Positions 30,937 through 42,094 of a DNA stretch of 64,000 nucleotides are shown piece by piece. Each line of letters opens with the position of its first letter. Position 1 is the stretch's first letter. The notes beneath the pieces were generated by a model. That model saw only the letters and a program-made list of their open reading frames with translations. It did not search any database and was not told the DNA's origin. The stretch lies in the NCBI GenBank assembly GCA_030220185.1, contig JASPKZ010010273.1, positions 1,776,501 through 1,840,500 of the forward strand, written 5' to 3'. Made by a program: the position numbers and the translations under genes. This DNA is from Diploptera punctata (lineage: Eukaryota > Arthropoda > Insecta > Blattodea > Blaberidae).

Positions 30937-31663
30937 GACTATTTAACTCATGCCCCAAATGGGAGTCAATGACCAATCACGTTTCAATGATTTCTGTTTT
31001 ACAACCAATCAGAGTCGTGTTTCACGAAATATTTATCAGTGTTAGGATTATCATATATTAAACAAAGCTCCTCCTTTTTAATATTCTGAACAGGTCTGAC
31101 CGTTATTTTTCAGTGACTGAGCCTATAACAAATACGGCTACCAGATTGTATATAATAGTGCTTACATGTCAACATTTGTAGCAATTGATTATACACCAAA
31201 AAAAGAAACCACTGTTTGCACTTTCTTAAATGTATTTTTTCCCAGGTAATAATCGAGAAAAATATAATTGTCATATTTACATCATACGACATCAAAAATG
31301 AATTAATATACAGATTGATGTGTTTCATTTTTTCTCCACTAGAGAGCATTCTTACAATATTGCGTTCCTTTGGCAATAAATAGTATGATCTGGTTGCAGT
31401 GATAAACAAAAGAAGCAGTAGAAGCGTACCTATCGTTTCTCATTTGTTTTCAAACATCGCCGTTTACATTAAATATACAAATATTTTAAAATAACTATAG
31501 TTAAATAATGATTTGTGAGTAAACAGCTTAATTTTATTCGTTAAATAGTCCTAACAAATGCCACTCTTGATTTCCAAATTCTCTAGATAAATTCACTCCT
31601 CACTTCGTGAGTCGTGAATTTATCGATAATTTGGAAATCACTCGTGGCATTACTTATGATAAT
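30937..31663 (+). mobile_element. H element copy 2, uninterrupted
   Basis: Starts GACTATTTAACTCATGCC and ends GGCATTACTTATGATAAT, imperfectly inverted. Near the 3' end a hairpin of about 90 nt is formed by GCCACTCTTGATTTCCAAAT and its inverse, with the inner stem GATAAATTCAC/GTGAATTTATC. It has no coding capacity. Confidence 0.78.
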
Positions 31664-32140
31664 CCTGTATTGTTCAAGAAACACAATAGATAAACTATGT
31701 TGGGACAGATCAATGTTTTCCTGATAGAACGGTGCATAACAACAGGCCAGACGTAATACCCATCGACGAATCTCACAAAACAGCTTACTTTGATTGAAAT
31801 CATTATTTCTAATATACACAGTTTAGAGAAAGAAAAAAAAAACAAAAAATGATATTGCATTAGAATTGGTTTCAGAATGAAAAATGGATAAAATGTCGAC
31901 TTTGCCAATATTTCTCAAATGGACACATATGCATTCAGTTACAAAAGTCAGTTATCATTAAAACTTGTCACATTTTAAGGAAATTACTGAGTTTTATGCA
32001 AGACTGAACTAACTCAAGTGATACATGCAGGGAGTTTATCCTAGGTCGAATTCGAACCAACAAGTTCTACTAGATTTTTTAAGTAGATATGGTTTATTTC
32101 TAGCTTGTAATCTTGATTGTAATTATATATTTTTGCGGTA
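31664..32140. other. Unassigned stretch
   Basis: Nothing recognisable. Confidence 0.4.

Positions 32141-32195
<55 letters not shown>
32141..32195. repeat. (TAA)n microsatellite
   Basis: About 18 perfect TAA units. Confidence 0.97.
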
Positions 32196-32198
<3 letters not shown>

Positions 32199-32214
32199 AT
32201 TAATAATTTTTTTT

Positions 32215-33160
32215 ATTTAGATATATTCCACAATACAGTGTTCCTTCTTCAACCCAAAGTGATTTGTTGCCAGAGTTCCTGTCTAAAGCATCTTCTTCCC
32301 TCAAATCTATAGCTTCCATACTTCTCTTCACTCCATCGATCCATCGTTCTCTAGGCTGCCTCTTCCATTAGCTTTCTAATTAATGATCTTCTTGTATTCT
32401 CTCTTCTTCCATTCTTATGAGGTGTCCATACCATTTCAAACGCTTTTCTTCTATTTTTCCTAATATGTTTTTTTTCAACTTGCATAATTTCCCTTACTGT
32501 GCTGTTTCTGACCTTATCCCTTCTTGAAATTCTTGTCGATCGCCTCCAAAAATCCATTCCTACTGCTAAACAGCTTGTTGGCGTGTTTTCTATATATTGT
32601 CCAGGTTTCGGGGCCATATAATAAAATGCTTTGTGACAGAACTTGAAATATAGTTTTCTTCTTTCTATATATTATATTTCTATTCCAAAGCATTGAGTTC
32701 AACGTACCAATGATACTTCTTCCATCAGTTATTCTTCTTTTAATTTCTGTAGTTGAATTCTCACTTTGATCTAAAATGGATCATACATTTTAAACATTTT
32801 TAACATTACGTATTCTTCCTGAATTACATTTTTGCTCTTCTGCTGTATCCAATGAAATATATTCTGTTTTATTGTAATTTATATAAAATCCCTAGTTTTT
32901 TTCCCCATTCTATCTCCAATTTCCTTAACATGAAAGATGCATCATCTGGATCATGAGAAATCACCTCCTGATCATCTGCGAATAGTAAATGGTGGAGGTA
33001 ATAATTATCTTCTATTTGAGTTCCCATATATTTGAGGTATCTTGACCAATTCTTCATACAATTATCAATACATATTTTGAACAACGTTGGTGATAAGCAA
33101 CATCCTTGAAGTAGACCTTTTGATGTTTGGGATTGTTCTGAAAGTCTGTTTCCCATCTTA
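32215..33160 (-). pseudogene. LINE reverse transcriptase C-terminal half
   Basis: On minus from 33156: MGNRLSEQSQTSKGLLQGCC, LSPTLFKICIDN, HHLLFADDQEVISHD (catalytic FADD), then LLYGPETWTIYRK and a C-terminal FWRRSTRISRRDK/GRRENTRRS-like block down to 32351. The QGCCLSP motif and the FADD box identify a non-LTR reverse transcriptase of the same broad group as the RTE-like element at 37923. Frames are broken, and the N-terminal half is missing. Confidence 0.85.
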
Positions 33161-33165
33161 ATTTG

Positions 33166-33169
33166 ACAT

Positions 33170-33248
<79 letters not shown>
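33166..33248. repeat. (TAA)n microsatellite
   Basis: About 27 perfect units. Directly abuts the truncated LINE end. Confidence 0.97.
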
Positions 33249-33249
<1 letters not shown>

Positions 33250-33974
33250 TGGGACTCATGGATTTTTAAGGGGGGTAAAAATCCTGAGCCTGGCTCCTAT
33301 AGAAGGAAGCAGTGTATCCGAGTTGTTGATTTACGATACGTAAAAGAAACCTAAGCCTGAAATAAGAGACATTTGAGCAATAATTGTTGACCATTCACAC
33401 CCACATTTGAATTGCGACGTTAATGATCGAGGTGTTTGAGCGATTAAATCATTTAGCCTACTAAATTATGTTTCCCCTCCATTTCCCATACTTAACAAGT
33501 TTATATAATTAATTTAATTAGGATACGATAATTAGAAGTAGAAATTAAAACTCGGTCTTCTGGTATCGAGATCAGTGATCAGTATTCTCCGCTAGACAGC
33601 ATGGATACCATTCAACTTCTGTTGTTGGCATGTGGATGTTTCTCTAAAGAGAATTTATTACTCTCTATCAGAATTTGGATGTGTGAATGTAAAACAGAGA
33701 TAAAAAAACAGAATTTGGATGTGTGAATGTAAAACAGAGATGAAAAAAAACAGAAAAGAAAATAACTAAATGACTCAACTTCCGGAATCTTGAGAAAGTA
33801 TATTTTTTGTTATTGTATTCTTGCTCATTTATACAAACTTTAGCACCTATATTCATATTGCGTTTGGAATCTTTGATTAAATCCAGAAGGTTGTGCATAA
33901 GTCTCATTTTTTTTTCTTAGTTTCGTATTTTTGTATTTTTTAATATCTACTATAAAATGGGAAATGGTGACAAA
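33249..33974. other. Mostly unassigned, with one 38-bp tandem duplication
   Basis: CAGAATTTGGATGTGTGAAT plus 18 bp occurs twice in tandem at 33669-33743. Otherwise nothing recognisable. Confidence 0.5.
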
Positions 33975-34145
33975 AATTAAATTTGTCTTGGTAATGAAAT
34001 TACAGCCCAGAATTCACCTTGAAAACTGAGGGAAACCAGAAAAAGACCACAGTCAGATTGGTCGGTAATGGAGTTTGAACCCGAACCTCTCGAATACGTG
34101 TCTCAGAAGTACTGCCTGAGCCAGCTCGCTCTGCAACAAGTACGT
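33975..34145 (-). mobile_element. SINE-E, inverted copy
   Basis: On minus: head GAGCTGGCTCAGGCAGTACT (box A), GGTTCAAACTCC (box B), then ACTGTGGTCTTTTTCTGGTT, the SINE-E centre. This is the best box B of the SINE-E copies. Confidence 0.68.
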
Positions 34146-34261
34146 TATTAATCTGAGACACGAACTAAGAGTACATGACATTAATTATTCTCCAATTTGG
34201 GGAAAAAATTAATATTTTCCAAACATTTTCTAAATCGCTCCTTTTTAGAATCACGTATGGA

Positions 34262-34450
34262 GCAAAACGGCTCAGGCGAAAGCGTTTAAGATTCGGTGTT
34301 CTGAAGATCCGTCTTCAAACCCCCGGTTCCAACCAAACTAACTGAAGTTTTTTTGTCTTGTTTATCTCAATCGTCAAGGCAAATTGTGGGTTGGAATTTC
34401 ATTAGTAGATCCCATTTCATTATAATCACAATTTCACAGTAGACTACCAT
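34262..34450 (+). mobile_element. SINE-E
   Basis: Box-A-like GGCTCAGGCGAAAGCG, degraded box B, and the 3' words AATTGTGGGTTGGAATTTCA and CCCATTTCATTATAATCACA. It lies ~115 bp from an inverted copy. Confidence 0.68.
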
Positions 34451-34599
34451 TAAAAAAATAATCAGAGAATATCAGGGAAACACATAACAAACACAACAGT
34501 AGAAACATCCATGCATACTGTATAGGCCTACTCCAAAAAATAACAGAATAGGTATGACCTTAGAGGTTAAAACGTACTTAAATAAGAATCCATCATCGT

Positions 34600-34985
34600 C
34601 TTCCGAACAAATTTAAGGCCCAAATCCTGTTACGGTTTCAGTGATGCATTCTCGGTCCATCTTTTTCTAGGACGTCCCAAAGATATCTTCCTTTGAGGAC
34701 GGTATTGAAGCATGACTTTTGGAAGTCTATTACGATTCATTCTTCTAAGTGAGTTTTCCACTGTAGCTGGTATTTATTTATAAATTGTGAGATTAGTTGT
34801 AATTGAAGTTCTTGCATGATACCTCCATTTATTTTGCGGTCCATGCGAGTATATTCTAGTGTTGCTCTAAAAAATCTATTTTCACTAGCTGTTATTCTGT
34901 TGATATTGGTAATCATGGTCCATGCTTCGCTTCCAAAAATAGTGCCGATCTACCTAAGGTTTTATATAAACGTATATAAGAATTA
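34600..34985 (-). pseudogene. LINE C-terminal fragment (RTE-like)
   Basis: On minus, from about 34950 down, it reads LFGSEAWTMITNINRITASE, NRFFRATLEYTRMDRK, LERMNRNRLPKVMLQYRPQR and SLGRPRKRWTENA. This is the post-RT C-terminal region (SEAWT equivalent of CETWT; RPRKRW end). Only this part remains. Confidence 0.78.
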
Positions 34986-35088
34986 GATATTAAAATATAT
35001 GATATAGGCCTACATATATACTTTAACGTTCTTAGGGAGAGTAATGTTAAACATTATTTGAGGGAAGTGAATTATACAGACTATTTAA

Positions 35089-35943
35089 CTCATGCCGCAA
35101 TTGTAGTCAATGACCAATCATGTATCAAAGAATTTTGTTTTACAACCAATGACAGTCGTGTTTCACCTCGCTCTTTATCGATTTCTCTTTATCAGCTCCT
35201 GCTTTTGTGATAAAGAAGGTTCCTCCTTTTTAATATTCTGAACACGTCAGGAGCATTATTTTGCAGCGACTGTCTCCAACAAATACATTGAATATAGCAA
35301 ATAATGAACAGATTCCTTGATTTTACTGAGTTTACAAAAAAAAAATTACAACTTATAATGTTGGTTATAATACACAGTTTCATGTGTTTAATTGTTTTTC
35401 CACTAGGATGCATTCCTACAATATCCATCCATAGTAATTCTTCCCAAGGGCAGGTCTTTCACTGCAATCATAGCATTTTCGTGCTATGTTTGGCAGCTTT
35501 ACTAGGACATTATAAGTGTGGTAGCTTCCCGTTGCTTTCCACACCGGTGAAGGATGATGATGATAATGATGATGGCCGGATGATTTTCCTTATAGGTGAG
35601 GAAAAACCCCGAAAAAATCTACCCAGGAGCCTATCCCGACCGGGAATCGAACCCGGGCCCGCTGCTTGACAAGGCAGCACGCTACCTCGATACTACGATG
35701 GTGGACTCTTACAATATTGCGATCCTACTTGGCAATAAATAATATGATCAAATTACAGTGAATAAACATAACCTCACATTTCTGATTTGTTTATAAACAT
35801 TGCCGCTTACAATAAACATTTTAAAATACTGGTAACTATATTTAAGTAATTATTTCTGAATAAACAGCTTAATTTTATTCATTAGATAGTCCTAACAAAT
35901 GCAACTCTTGATTTTCAAATCCTCTAGATAAATTCACTCATGA
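35089..35943 (+). mobile_element. H element copy 3
   Basis: Starts GACTATTTAACTCATGCC. Its internal words match the other copies (CTCGCTCTTTATCGATTTCT). The 3' hairpin is truncated. A SINE-A is inserted at 35425-35705. Confidence 0.75.
35425..35705 (-). mobile_element. SINE-A inserted in H element
   Basis: Body of the CAGGCTCCTGGG subtype; box-B-like GGTTCGATTCCCGG on minus. TTCCTACAATAT before and CTCTTACAATAT after share TACAATAT, a slightly diverged target duplication of H sequence. Confidence 0.88.
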
Positions 35944-35984
35944 CATAATGATTGTAAACTATTAGTTCAGAGAGTAGAGATGTA

Positions 35985-36275
35985 GGCTAGGGGGGTAATG
36001 GTTAAAGCAATACGCTACAAACCGTAAGGTCGAGGATTCGAGTCCCGGCGGGTCAGGATTTTTAAAGTGACCTAAACCTTCTGGTGGAACCATGGCCCTG
36101 GGGTCGACTCAGCCTCTAACTACCAGACGCTTGTTCTGGGGGTAAAGGCGGCCGTTACGCAGGGCTGAAAAGTCAGCTGACATCAAGTGCCGATTGTCTA
36201 GAAAAAGTGGAAGCCTTAACCTCCTACTACCCCGAGGGTCTCCTATGGCCTGTAGTGGGATCACTTTACTTTACT
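35985..36275 (+). mobile_element. SINE-C inserted in LINE-G tail
   Basis: tRNA-like head GGTAATGGTTAAAGCAATAC and GATTCGAGTCCCGG, with the full body. TAGAGATGTA (35975-35984) and TAGAGACGTA (36276-36285) are a 9/10 target duplication. Confidence 0.88.
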
Positions 36276-36369
36276 TAGAGACGTATGGAGAGCTTATGTA
36301 TGAGCGGCCATAAACTTCCGCCAGTGATTTAGATATGAGAATACAAAGTAATGGGAATTTAACTCATCT

Positions 36370-36930
36370 ACTCTTGTTCTTCGTCAAAACATGAATTATA
36401 ATAATAAGTAGCCCAATTATTCCCAACTCCTTTAAAAAAAACGTTAAACTGAAAACTATTATTCTACCAGTTATATTATATGGATGTGAAACATGGACTC
36501 TTACTTTAAGAGAGGAGAGGAGATTACAAGTCTTTGAGAATAAAGTACTTACGAAACATTTTGGACCAAAGAGAGATGAACAGACAGGTGAATGGAGAAG
36601 ACTACATAACAATGAACTACATAGTCTCTATAGGAAGCGAGATATAATTAGAACAGTTAAGTATCATACACTGCGATGGGCAGGACATGTTGCGCGCATG
36701 GGAAATGAAAGACGTGCATGGAAGCTTCTTGTAGGATAACCAGAGGGAAAACGCCCAGTTGGTAGACCAAGAATGAGGTGGGAGAATAACATTAACTATG
36801 ATTTGAGGGAAGTAGATTATACAGGGAATGATTGAAAAGCATTAGCTCAGGATAGGGATATATGGAGAACTTATGTCCGCGCGGCCATGAACCTACCGGT
36901 TCGATAGTGCCAGTGAGTAAGTAAGTAGCC
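36370..36930 (+). pseudogene. LINE-G 3' tail, long copy
   Basis: Encodes ILPVILYGCETWTLTLREER (stops aside), NKVLTKHFGPKRDEQTGEWR, RLHNNELHSLYRKRDIIRTV, LRWAGHVARMGNERRAWKLL and the DRDIWRTYVRAAMNL-like end. One stop after KLLVG and one near DDWKA; otherwise readable. About 560 bp of 3' end. Confidence 0.87.
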
Positions 36931-36987
36931 TAATTATATTTATCTTATCGTATTTTATTGAAGATGTCACTTCTATTCGTTCACAGT

Positions 36988-37050
36988 TTTCTGCCCAATG
37001 CAGGTCTTTCACTGAAAACTCACATGTCATGTTTTGCAGATTTTTTAGGA
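36988..37050 (-). mobile_element. SINE-A 3' fragment
   Basis: TTCTGCCCAATGCAGGTCTT and CATGTCATGTTTTGCAGATT are a diverged SINE-A 3' end. About 60 bp only. Confidence 0.6.
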
Positions 37051-37066
37051 TATACTTTACATATAC

Positions 37067-37378
37067 GGGGCACGCCTTAGCATAGTTGCTTAAGGCAATA
37101 CGCTAGAAACCGGAATGTCGAGAGTTCGAGTCCCGGTGGGTCAGGATTTTTAAACTGATCCAAACATTATTGTGGCACCATGGCTCAATATCCACACAGC
37201 TTCAAATGGAAATGAGTACCAGACGCTTGTTCTGGGGTAAAGGCGGCCGTCAAGCAGGGCTGACAACCTGGCTGACATCAAGTGTCAATTGACTAGAAAA
37301 AGTGGGAGCCTTAACCTCCTACTGCCCCTAAAGGTCTCCTATGGTCTGCAGTGGGATTACTTTACCACTTTACCTTTT
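37067..37378 (+). mobile_element. SINE-C
   Basis: Head TAGCATAGTTGCTTAAGGC and GAGTTCGAGTCCCGG. ACTTTACATATAC (37054-37066) and ACTTTCCATATAC (37379-37391) are a 12/13 target duplication. Confidence 0.88.
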
Positions 37379-37580
37379 ACTTTCCATATACTCGTATCCC
37401 TCTCTCTTACTTGTCTTAACGATCCCGGTTAGTTAGTTACACGTGACGTAAGAAGAATAGACTTGGCTAGGTTATGCCCTTCAGACTTCACCGAAACTCG
37501 CCTCAAGAATTATGCGTCGATTCCATCGGATAATTGATTCAATCAGAGAAAGAAATTACCAATTTCTATAGCTCTTACTA

Positions 37581-37884
37581 AAAAAGTAAAGTAAAGTGAT
37601 CCCGCAACAGGCCTCAGGAGACCCTTGGGGTAGTAGGAGGTTAAGGCTCCCACTTTTTCTAGACAATCGGCACTTGATGTCAGCCGGGTTGTCAGCCCTG
37701 CGTGACGTCCGCCTTTACCCCCAGAACAGGCGTCTGGTACTCATTTCAGTTAGAGGCTGAGTCGACCCCAGGGCCTTAGTGCCGCCAGAGGGTTTGGGTC
37801 AGTTTAAAAATCCTGACCCCAACGGGACTTGAACCCTCGACCCTCCGGCTTGTAGCTCAGTGCCTTAACCACTACGCTACGACG
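37581..37884 (-). mobile_element. SINE-C
   Basis: On minus, a clear tRNA-like head with box B GGTTCAAGTCCC near 37830, ending at AGTAAAGTAAAG on plus. TCTTACTA flanks it (37573-37580, 37885-37892). Very similar to 8388-8691. Confidence 0.9.
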
Positions 37885-38015
37885 TCTTACTAGTGTAGTA
37901 ATATACGTATTATAATGACCATCCCCCCCAGGAGCTATCACCTTGACGTGGTGGGGGGGGCTTAGTACCCGATGAACCAGATGACCCTACTGGGGAAAAT
38001 TGACTTAGGTTAATC

Positions 38016-39313
38016 TTGCTGGTGGGTAAGAGGCGAGGGGAACTAAGTATAGCTCACAACGAAGGAATGGCGTCTGTATCCATATTGGGCGGCCACATCT
38101 TCGTCAAGTCTTCAACGGTCAACAGGGTGACAAGGAATAGCACAGCTAAACTTGTAGGGCTTGAAGAGCGGAAGAAGCAGCCCTCTCTTGGGGGGGTGGA
38201 TACCCAGAGGAGCATGTTTGGAGGCTCAGAGGAAGCAGCCCTTCCACCATCCTTGTCCTGCGAAGCGCTCGTAACGCTTCCAGGAGACATTTATCTTACT
38301 GAGAAGCTTCATGGAAATCAGCCGGATTGTCATAAAAGGAACCGACCCAAGCAAGATAAAAGGATACGATTTGGAATAAAGGACACTTTGAAATTAGGAA
38401 ATTGGAACGTAAGGGGAATAAATACAAAAGAAGAAGAATTAGAAAGAGAATTAAAGAAAAAAAAGAAATAAATATAGCAACAATAACAGAAACAAAAAAG
38501 AAACTAAAAGGAACAAAGGACTTAAAACACTATACTATGTTGTATAGCGGAGTAGAACAGACAACAAGAGCGCAGTGTGGAGTAGCAATTTTAATAGATG
38601 AAAAATGGAAGAACAAATTGAATAGCTATGAGTTTATAAATGAAAGAATCCTGATAGCCAGATTTAAAATTGAAAGAGGATATGTGATGATAATTGCTGT
38701 GTATGCCCCAGAGGAAGGTAAGAAAGAAGAAACAAAACAATTTTATAAAACATTACAAACATTAGTTGATAAATATACAAAAGATCATCATTTAATAATA
38801 AGTGGAGACTTAAATGCCAGAGTAGGCAATGTCCCTATACCTAATGTAATAGGAAATAATGGAGAAATAACAATAAATGATAATGGACAGGATTTGAGAC
38901 AGTTTTCAGCCTATAATCAATTAAAAATAATGAATACCTATTTCCGAAAAAAGGACATACATAAATATACAAGAAGTGGATATAACTCAAGATCAATAAT
39001 TGACTATTTAATCGTAAACAACAAGCTAGGAGCCTTGGTAAAAGATGTGAGAGTACATAGAGGCAGCGATATATACTCTGATCACTATCTCGTGATAAGT
39101 AAAATAAACATAATAGCAAAATGGCGGAAAAATAACATAAAGAACAAAAGAAACCAAGAAGAAGTATATAAAGTATATTTATTACAAAATCAAAGTATTA
39201 GACAACATTATGAAAGCAGAATGAATAAATATATATCAGAGATAGCGACGTCAGAAGATATAAATAGTGAATGGGAAAATATATCAAATGTAATACAAAA
39301 AAACAGCAAATGA
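38016..39313 (+). pseudogene. RTE-like LINE: N-terminus and AP endonuclease domain
   Basis: The upstream frame (38016-38471) runs through an unassigned N-terminal part into LKLGNWNVRGINTKEEELER, the first endonuclease motif (Asn). The frame shifts in the A-run at 38455-38467 and goes on as INIATITETKK (catalytic Glu), VMIIAVYAPEE, IISGDLNARVGN (Asp and Asn), RSIIDYLIVN, and SDHYLVISK with the active-site Asp-His (SDH at 39077-39085). All motifs of an apurinic-type endonuclease are present. Known role: nicking target DNA to prime reverse transcription. A second shift in an A-run at about 39299 ends the frame. Confidence 0.88.
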
Positions 39314-39804
39314 GATATTAGGAAAGAAAAATAGAATAAGAAATTGGAAGGGCTTGAGAACTTGGAACGCGAATATACAAAATGCAGTGAATGAAAAACA
39401 AAAAGCATATCATACATACTTACGACTGAAAACAGAAGAATCTTATGAAGAATATAAAATGAAAAGGAGAATTGCTAAAAGCATTATAAGAAAAGCCCAT
39501 CAGGAGTCATGGGATAAATTTATAAGCTCAGTAGAACATGATATGTATGGAAGACAATAAATAGGTTATAAATTAGTGAAACATCTAAATCAGTCTGAGA
39601 AAGATTCTGCCAGATTGAATGTAATCCCAGAACAAGAATGGATCCAACATTATGAAAAACTTTGGAAAAAGGAGGAAATTGAAGGAAAAGAGAACAATGA
39701 AGAAGAAATAAAAGTGGGAAACATTGATGTAATAGACATAAATGAATTAGAAATGGCTTTGAAAATCACTAGAATAGGAAAGCAACAGGATTAGATAATA
39801 TAAA
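39314..39804 (+). pseudogene. RTE-like LINE: linker between endonuclease and RT
   Basis: Reads WNANIQNAVNEKQKAYHTYL, KAHQESWDKFISSVEHDMYG, one stop at about 39558, then LNVIPEQEWIQHYEKLWKKE. Such WxxxI...KK.AY and HYEKLW words are standard upstream of RTE/BovB-type RT domains. A frameshift near 39785 leads into the RT. Confidence 0.8.
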
Positions 39805-39805
39805 T

Positions 39806-41128
39806 ATGGAGTTAGTCAAATATAGTGGAATATTGTGTCAATTACGAATACTTCATCTAATTAATATATGTTGGCAGACCTATGGGATTCCAACCTCTTG
39901 GAAAACAGTAATTGTGAAGAATATATTCAAAAGAGGAGACCGGAGAAATTGCGAGAATTACAGAGGGATTAGCTTAATGAATACTGGCTACAAGATATTT
40001 ACGAAAATAATAAATAATAGATTGAGAAACATAACAGAAGTAATAATAAGTGAAAATCAAAGTGGATTCAGAAAGGGAAGGTCATGTATAGACAATGTCT
40101 TTACACTGAAAGAACTCATAGAAAAGAGAAGAGAACATAACTTAGAAACTCACATAGGATTTATAGATTTGGATAAGGCCTTCGATCTAGTAAACAGACA
40201 AAAATTATGGGAAATATTACAAATGAAAGGATACCCGCTGTGCCTTGTTGAAACAATAAAGAAATTATATGAAGACACAAAAATAATTATAGATACCGGA
40301 TTCAAAAGAACAGATACAATCAAAACAAATACTGGATTACGGCAAGGATGTAGTTTATCACCCACTTTGTTTAATATATATATAGACGATATTTTAAATA
40401 AATGGAAAGTTTTAGTGAATCCAGGAATAAGAATGGATAATAAAGTGTGCATAAATAATCTTCTATTTGCTGACGATGTAATCGTAATACAGAAAAATGA
40501 AGACGACTTACAGAAATCAATGCATGCATTAAATGAAATATGTAAATTATACGATCTAAAGATTTCTGTAAGGAAAACGAAGACCATGGCTTTTAGAGGA
40601 AGAGATCCAGTGAGATCCAAAATTATTTTAGAAAATCAAAGTATAGAACAGGTGTCTAGTTTCAAATATTTGGGCTGTGATGTAGGCTACAATGTGGAAA
40701 GAGATATTGACTCCAAAATAAATACATTTCAAACGGTGTGTGGAACAATACAGAGAACATTCAAAAATAAAATTAGAAAAGAAATCAAGATAAAAATGTA
40801 TAATGTTATGGCGGTTCCCACAATATTGTATTAATGTGAAACTTGGGCTCCAGTGAAAAGACAGAAGGATAGAATACAGACAGCGGAGATGTGGTTCCTA
40901 AGACAAGTAAAAGGATGTACAAGACTTGATAGAATAAGAAATGAGGATATAAGAGAAGAATTGAAAGTACAGCCTTTATTGGATAAAGTCACGAATTACA
41001 GACAGAAATGGATTGATCACATGGATGGAATGAGTAAGGAGAGATATCCATTGTTAGCAAGAAATTATCAAGCAAGAGGAAGACGTGATGTTGGAAGATC
41101 TAGAAGACGTTGGGCTGATGCATTATGA
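39806..41128 (+). pseudogene. RTE-like LINE: reverse transcriptase and C-terminus
   Basis: 342 open codons. CENYRGISLMNTGYKIFTKI (RT block 1), SENQSGFRKGRSCIDNVFTL, IGFIDLDKAFDLVNRQKLWE (first catalytic Asp), TGLRQGCSLSPTLFNIYIDD, NLLFADDVIVI (FADD at 40466-40477), VSSFKYLGCDVGY. One stop codon at 40832-40834 sits where relatives have Gly in the Y-G-C-E-T-W block; the C-terminus goes on in frame with HMDGMSKERYPLLARNYQAR. It primes cDNA synthesis at the nick made by the endonuclease. Confidence 0.9.
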
Positions 41129-41204
41129 AGTCGGAACGGGCAATTGCCTAATCCCTGGAGTGATGATGATGATGATGATAATGACCATGCCCATTTTGTT
41201 ACAT

Positions 41205-41475
41205 GTTCTTACACGAACTATCTCATTCATTGGCTCTATCGAACCCGTAGGTTCTTGGCCGCGCGGACATAAGTTTTCCGTACATCCCTATCCTGAGATA
41301 ATATTTTCCAATCATCTCCTGTATAATATACTTCCCTCAAATCATGATTGTTATTCTCCCACATCATTCTTGGTCTACCAACTGTACTTTTCACTAGAAG
41401 AAGTTTGCATGCCCCTCTTTCATTCCCCATTCGTGCCACATGTTCTGCCCATCGCAGTCTACGAGACTTAACTGT
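41205..41475 (-). pseudogene. LINE-G 3' tail
   Basis: On minus: LRRLRWAEHVARMGNERGAC, KLLLVKSTVGRPRMMWENNN, DRDVRKTYVRAAKNLRVR. About 270 bp, lying directly downstream of the RTE-like LINE. Confidence 0.87.
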
Positions 41476-41479
41476 TGTT

Positions 41480-42094
41480 ATATTTTATATTCATGTCGAA
41501 TCTCGAACTGCATTATGAGGATTTGTATACTTGAAGAGCATTCCAACTTCATTCTTAATGTTTTTATTAAAGTTAGAATATCCTCTCTCTTCATTATATT
41601 TTATTCTCCATTTGGAGTTCTTTTGAAAATCTCGAGTTCTTCATCTTGAGAGTTAAGTTAGTAACAACTTGAGTCTCTATCTCTTTGCTTTTACAATACT
41701 CGGAGGTTTTAACAACTGCTATCTTTACTTTAAGCTCTCCGGTTGGAAGCAGACAAATTAATTAGCTAAAGAAGAACAAAAGATAGTAGATATTGTTGTT
41801 GCAAGATTATATAAGATTTAAGTGAAGGATGTTGAAGTTGTGAAGCTAATTTCACGGCATTAGAAAGACTTTCTTGTAAAGCGCTGACAGTTTGCGTGGA
41901 ACAATGCACGATGGTCGTCGTCAGAGAGATAAGCCGAGAATATTGAAACATTGCCTGGGTTTCAAGAAACTGGTTATTCATTCATTATTAAGGACATTAT
42001 ATTGATATTCCCAATGTATAGCAGATTCAATAAAATATAGCCTGTAATTTAAATTGTTAACTACTACTACTACAACTACAACTACAAAACTAAC
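41480..42094. other. Unassigned stretch
   Basis: Nothing recognisable, apart from a short (CTA)n-like run at 42062-42085. Confidence 0.4.

Larger units (their letters stand above)
35033..36335 (+). pseudogene. LINE-G 3' tail broken by two insertions
   Basis: Three collinear pieces (35033-35088, 35944-35984, 36276-36335) read through as one LINE-G tail: ATTTGAGGGAAGTGAATTAT, then ATAATGATTGTAAACTATTA, then TATGGAGAGCTTATGT. An H element sits in the first gap and a SINE-C in the second. Confidence 0.75.
37923..41177 (+). mobile_element. RTE-like LINE, full length, 11-bp TSD
   Basis: ATAATGACCAT occurs at 37912-37922 and again at 41178-41188, a perfect target duplication bracketing 3,255 bp. 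The 5' region is GC-rich (C-run, GGAGCTATCACCTTGACGTG). The body encodes an AP-type endonuclease and a reverse transcriptase. The 3' end is a short (TGA)n tail, as in RTE-clade elements. The frame is broken in several A-rich runs. Intact ends with broken frames suggest either a recently dead element or uncorrected indels in the assembly. Confidence 0.92.
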
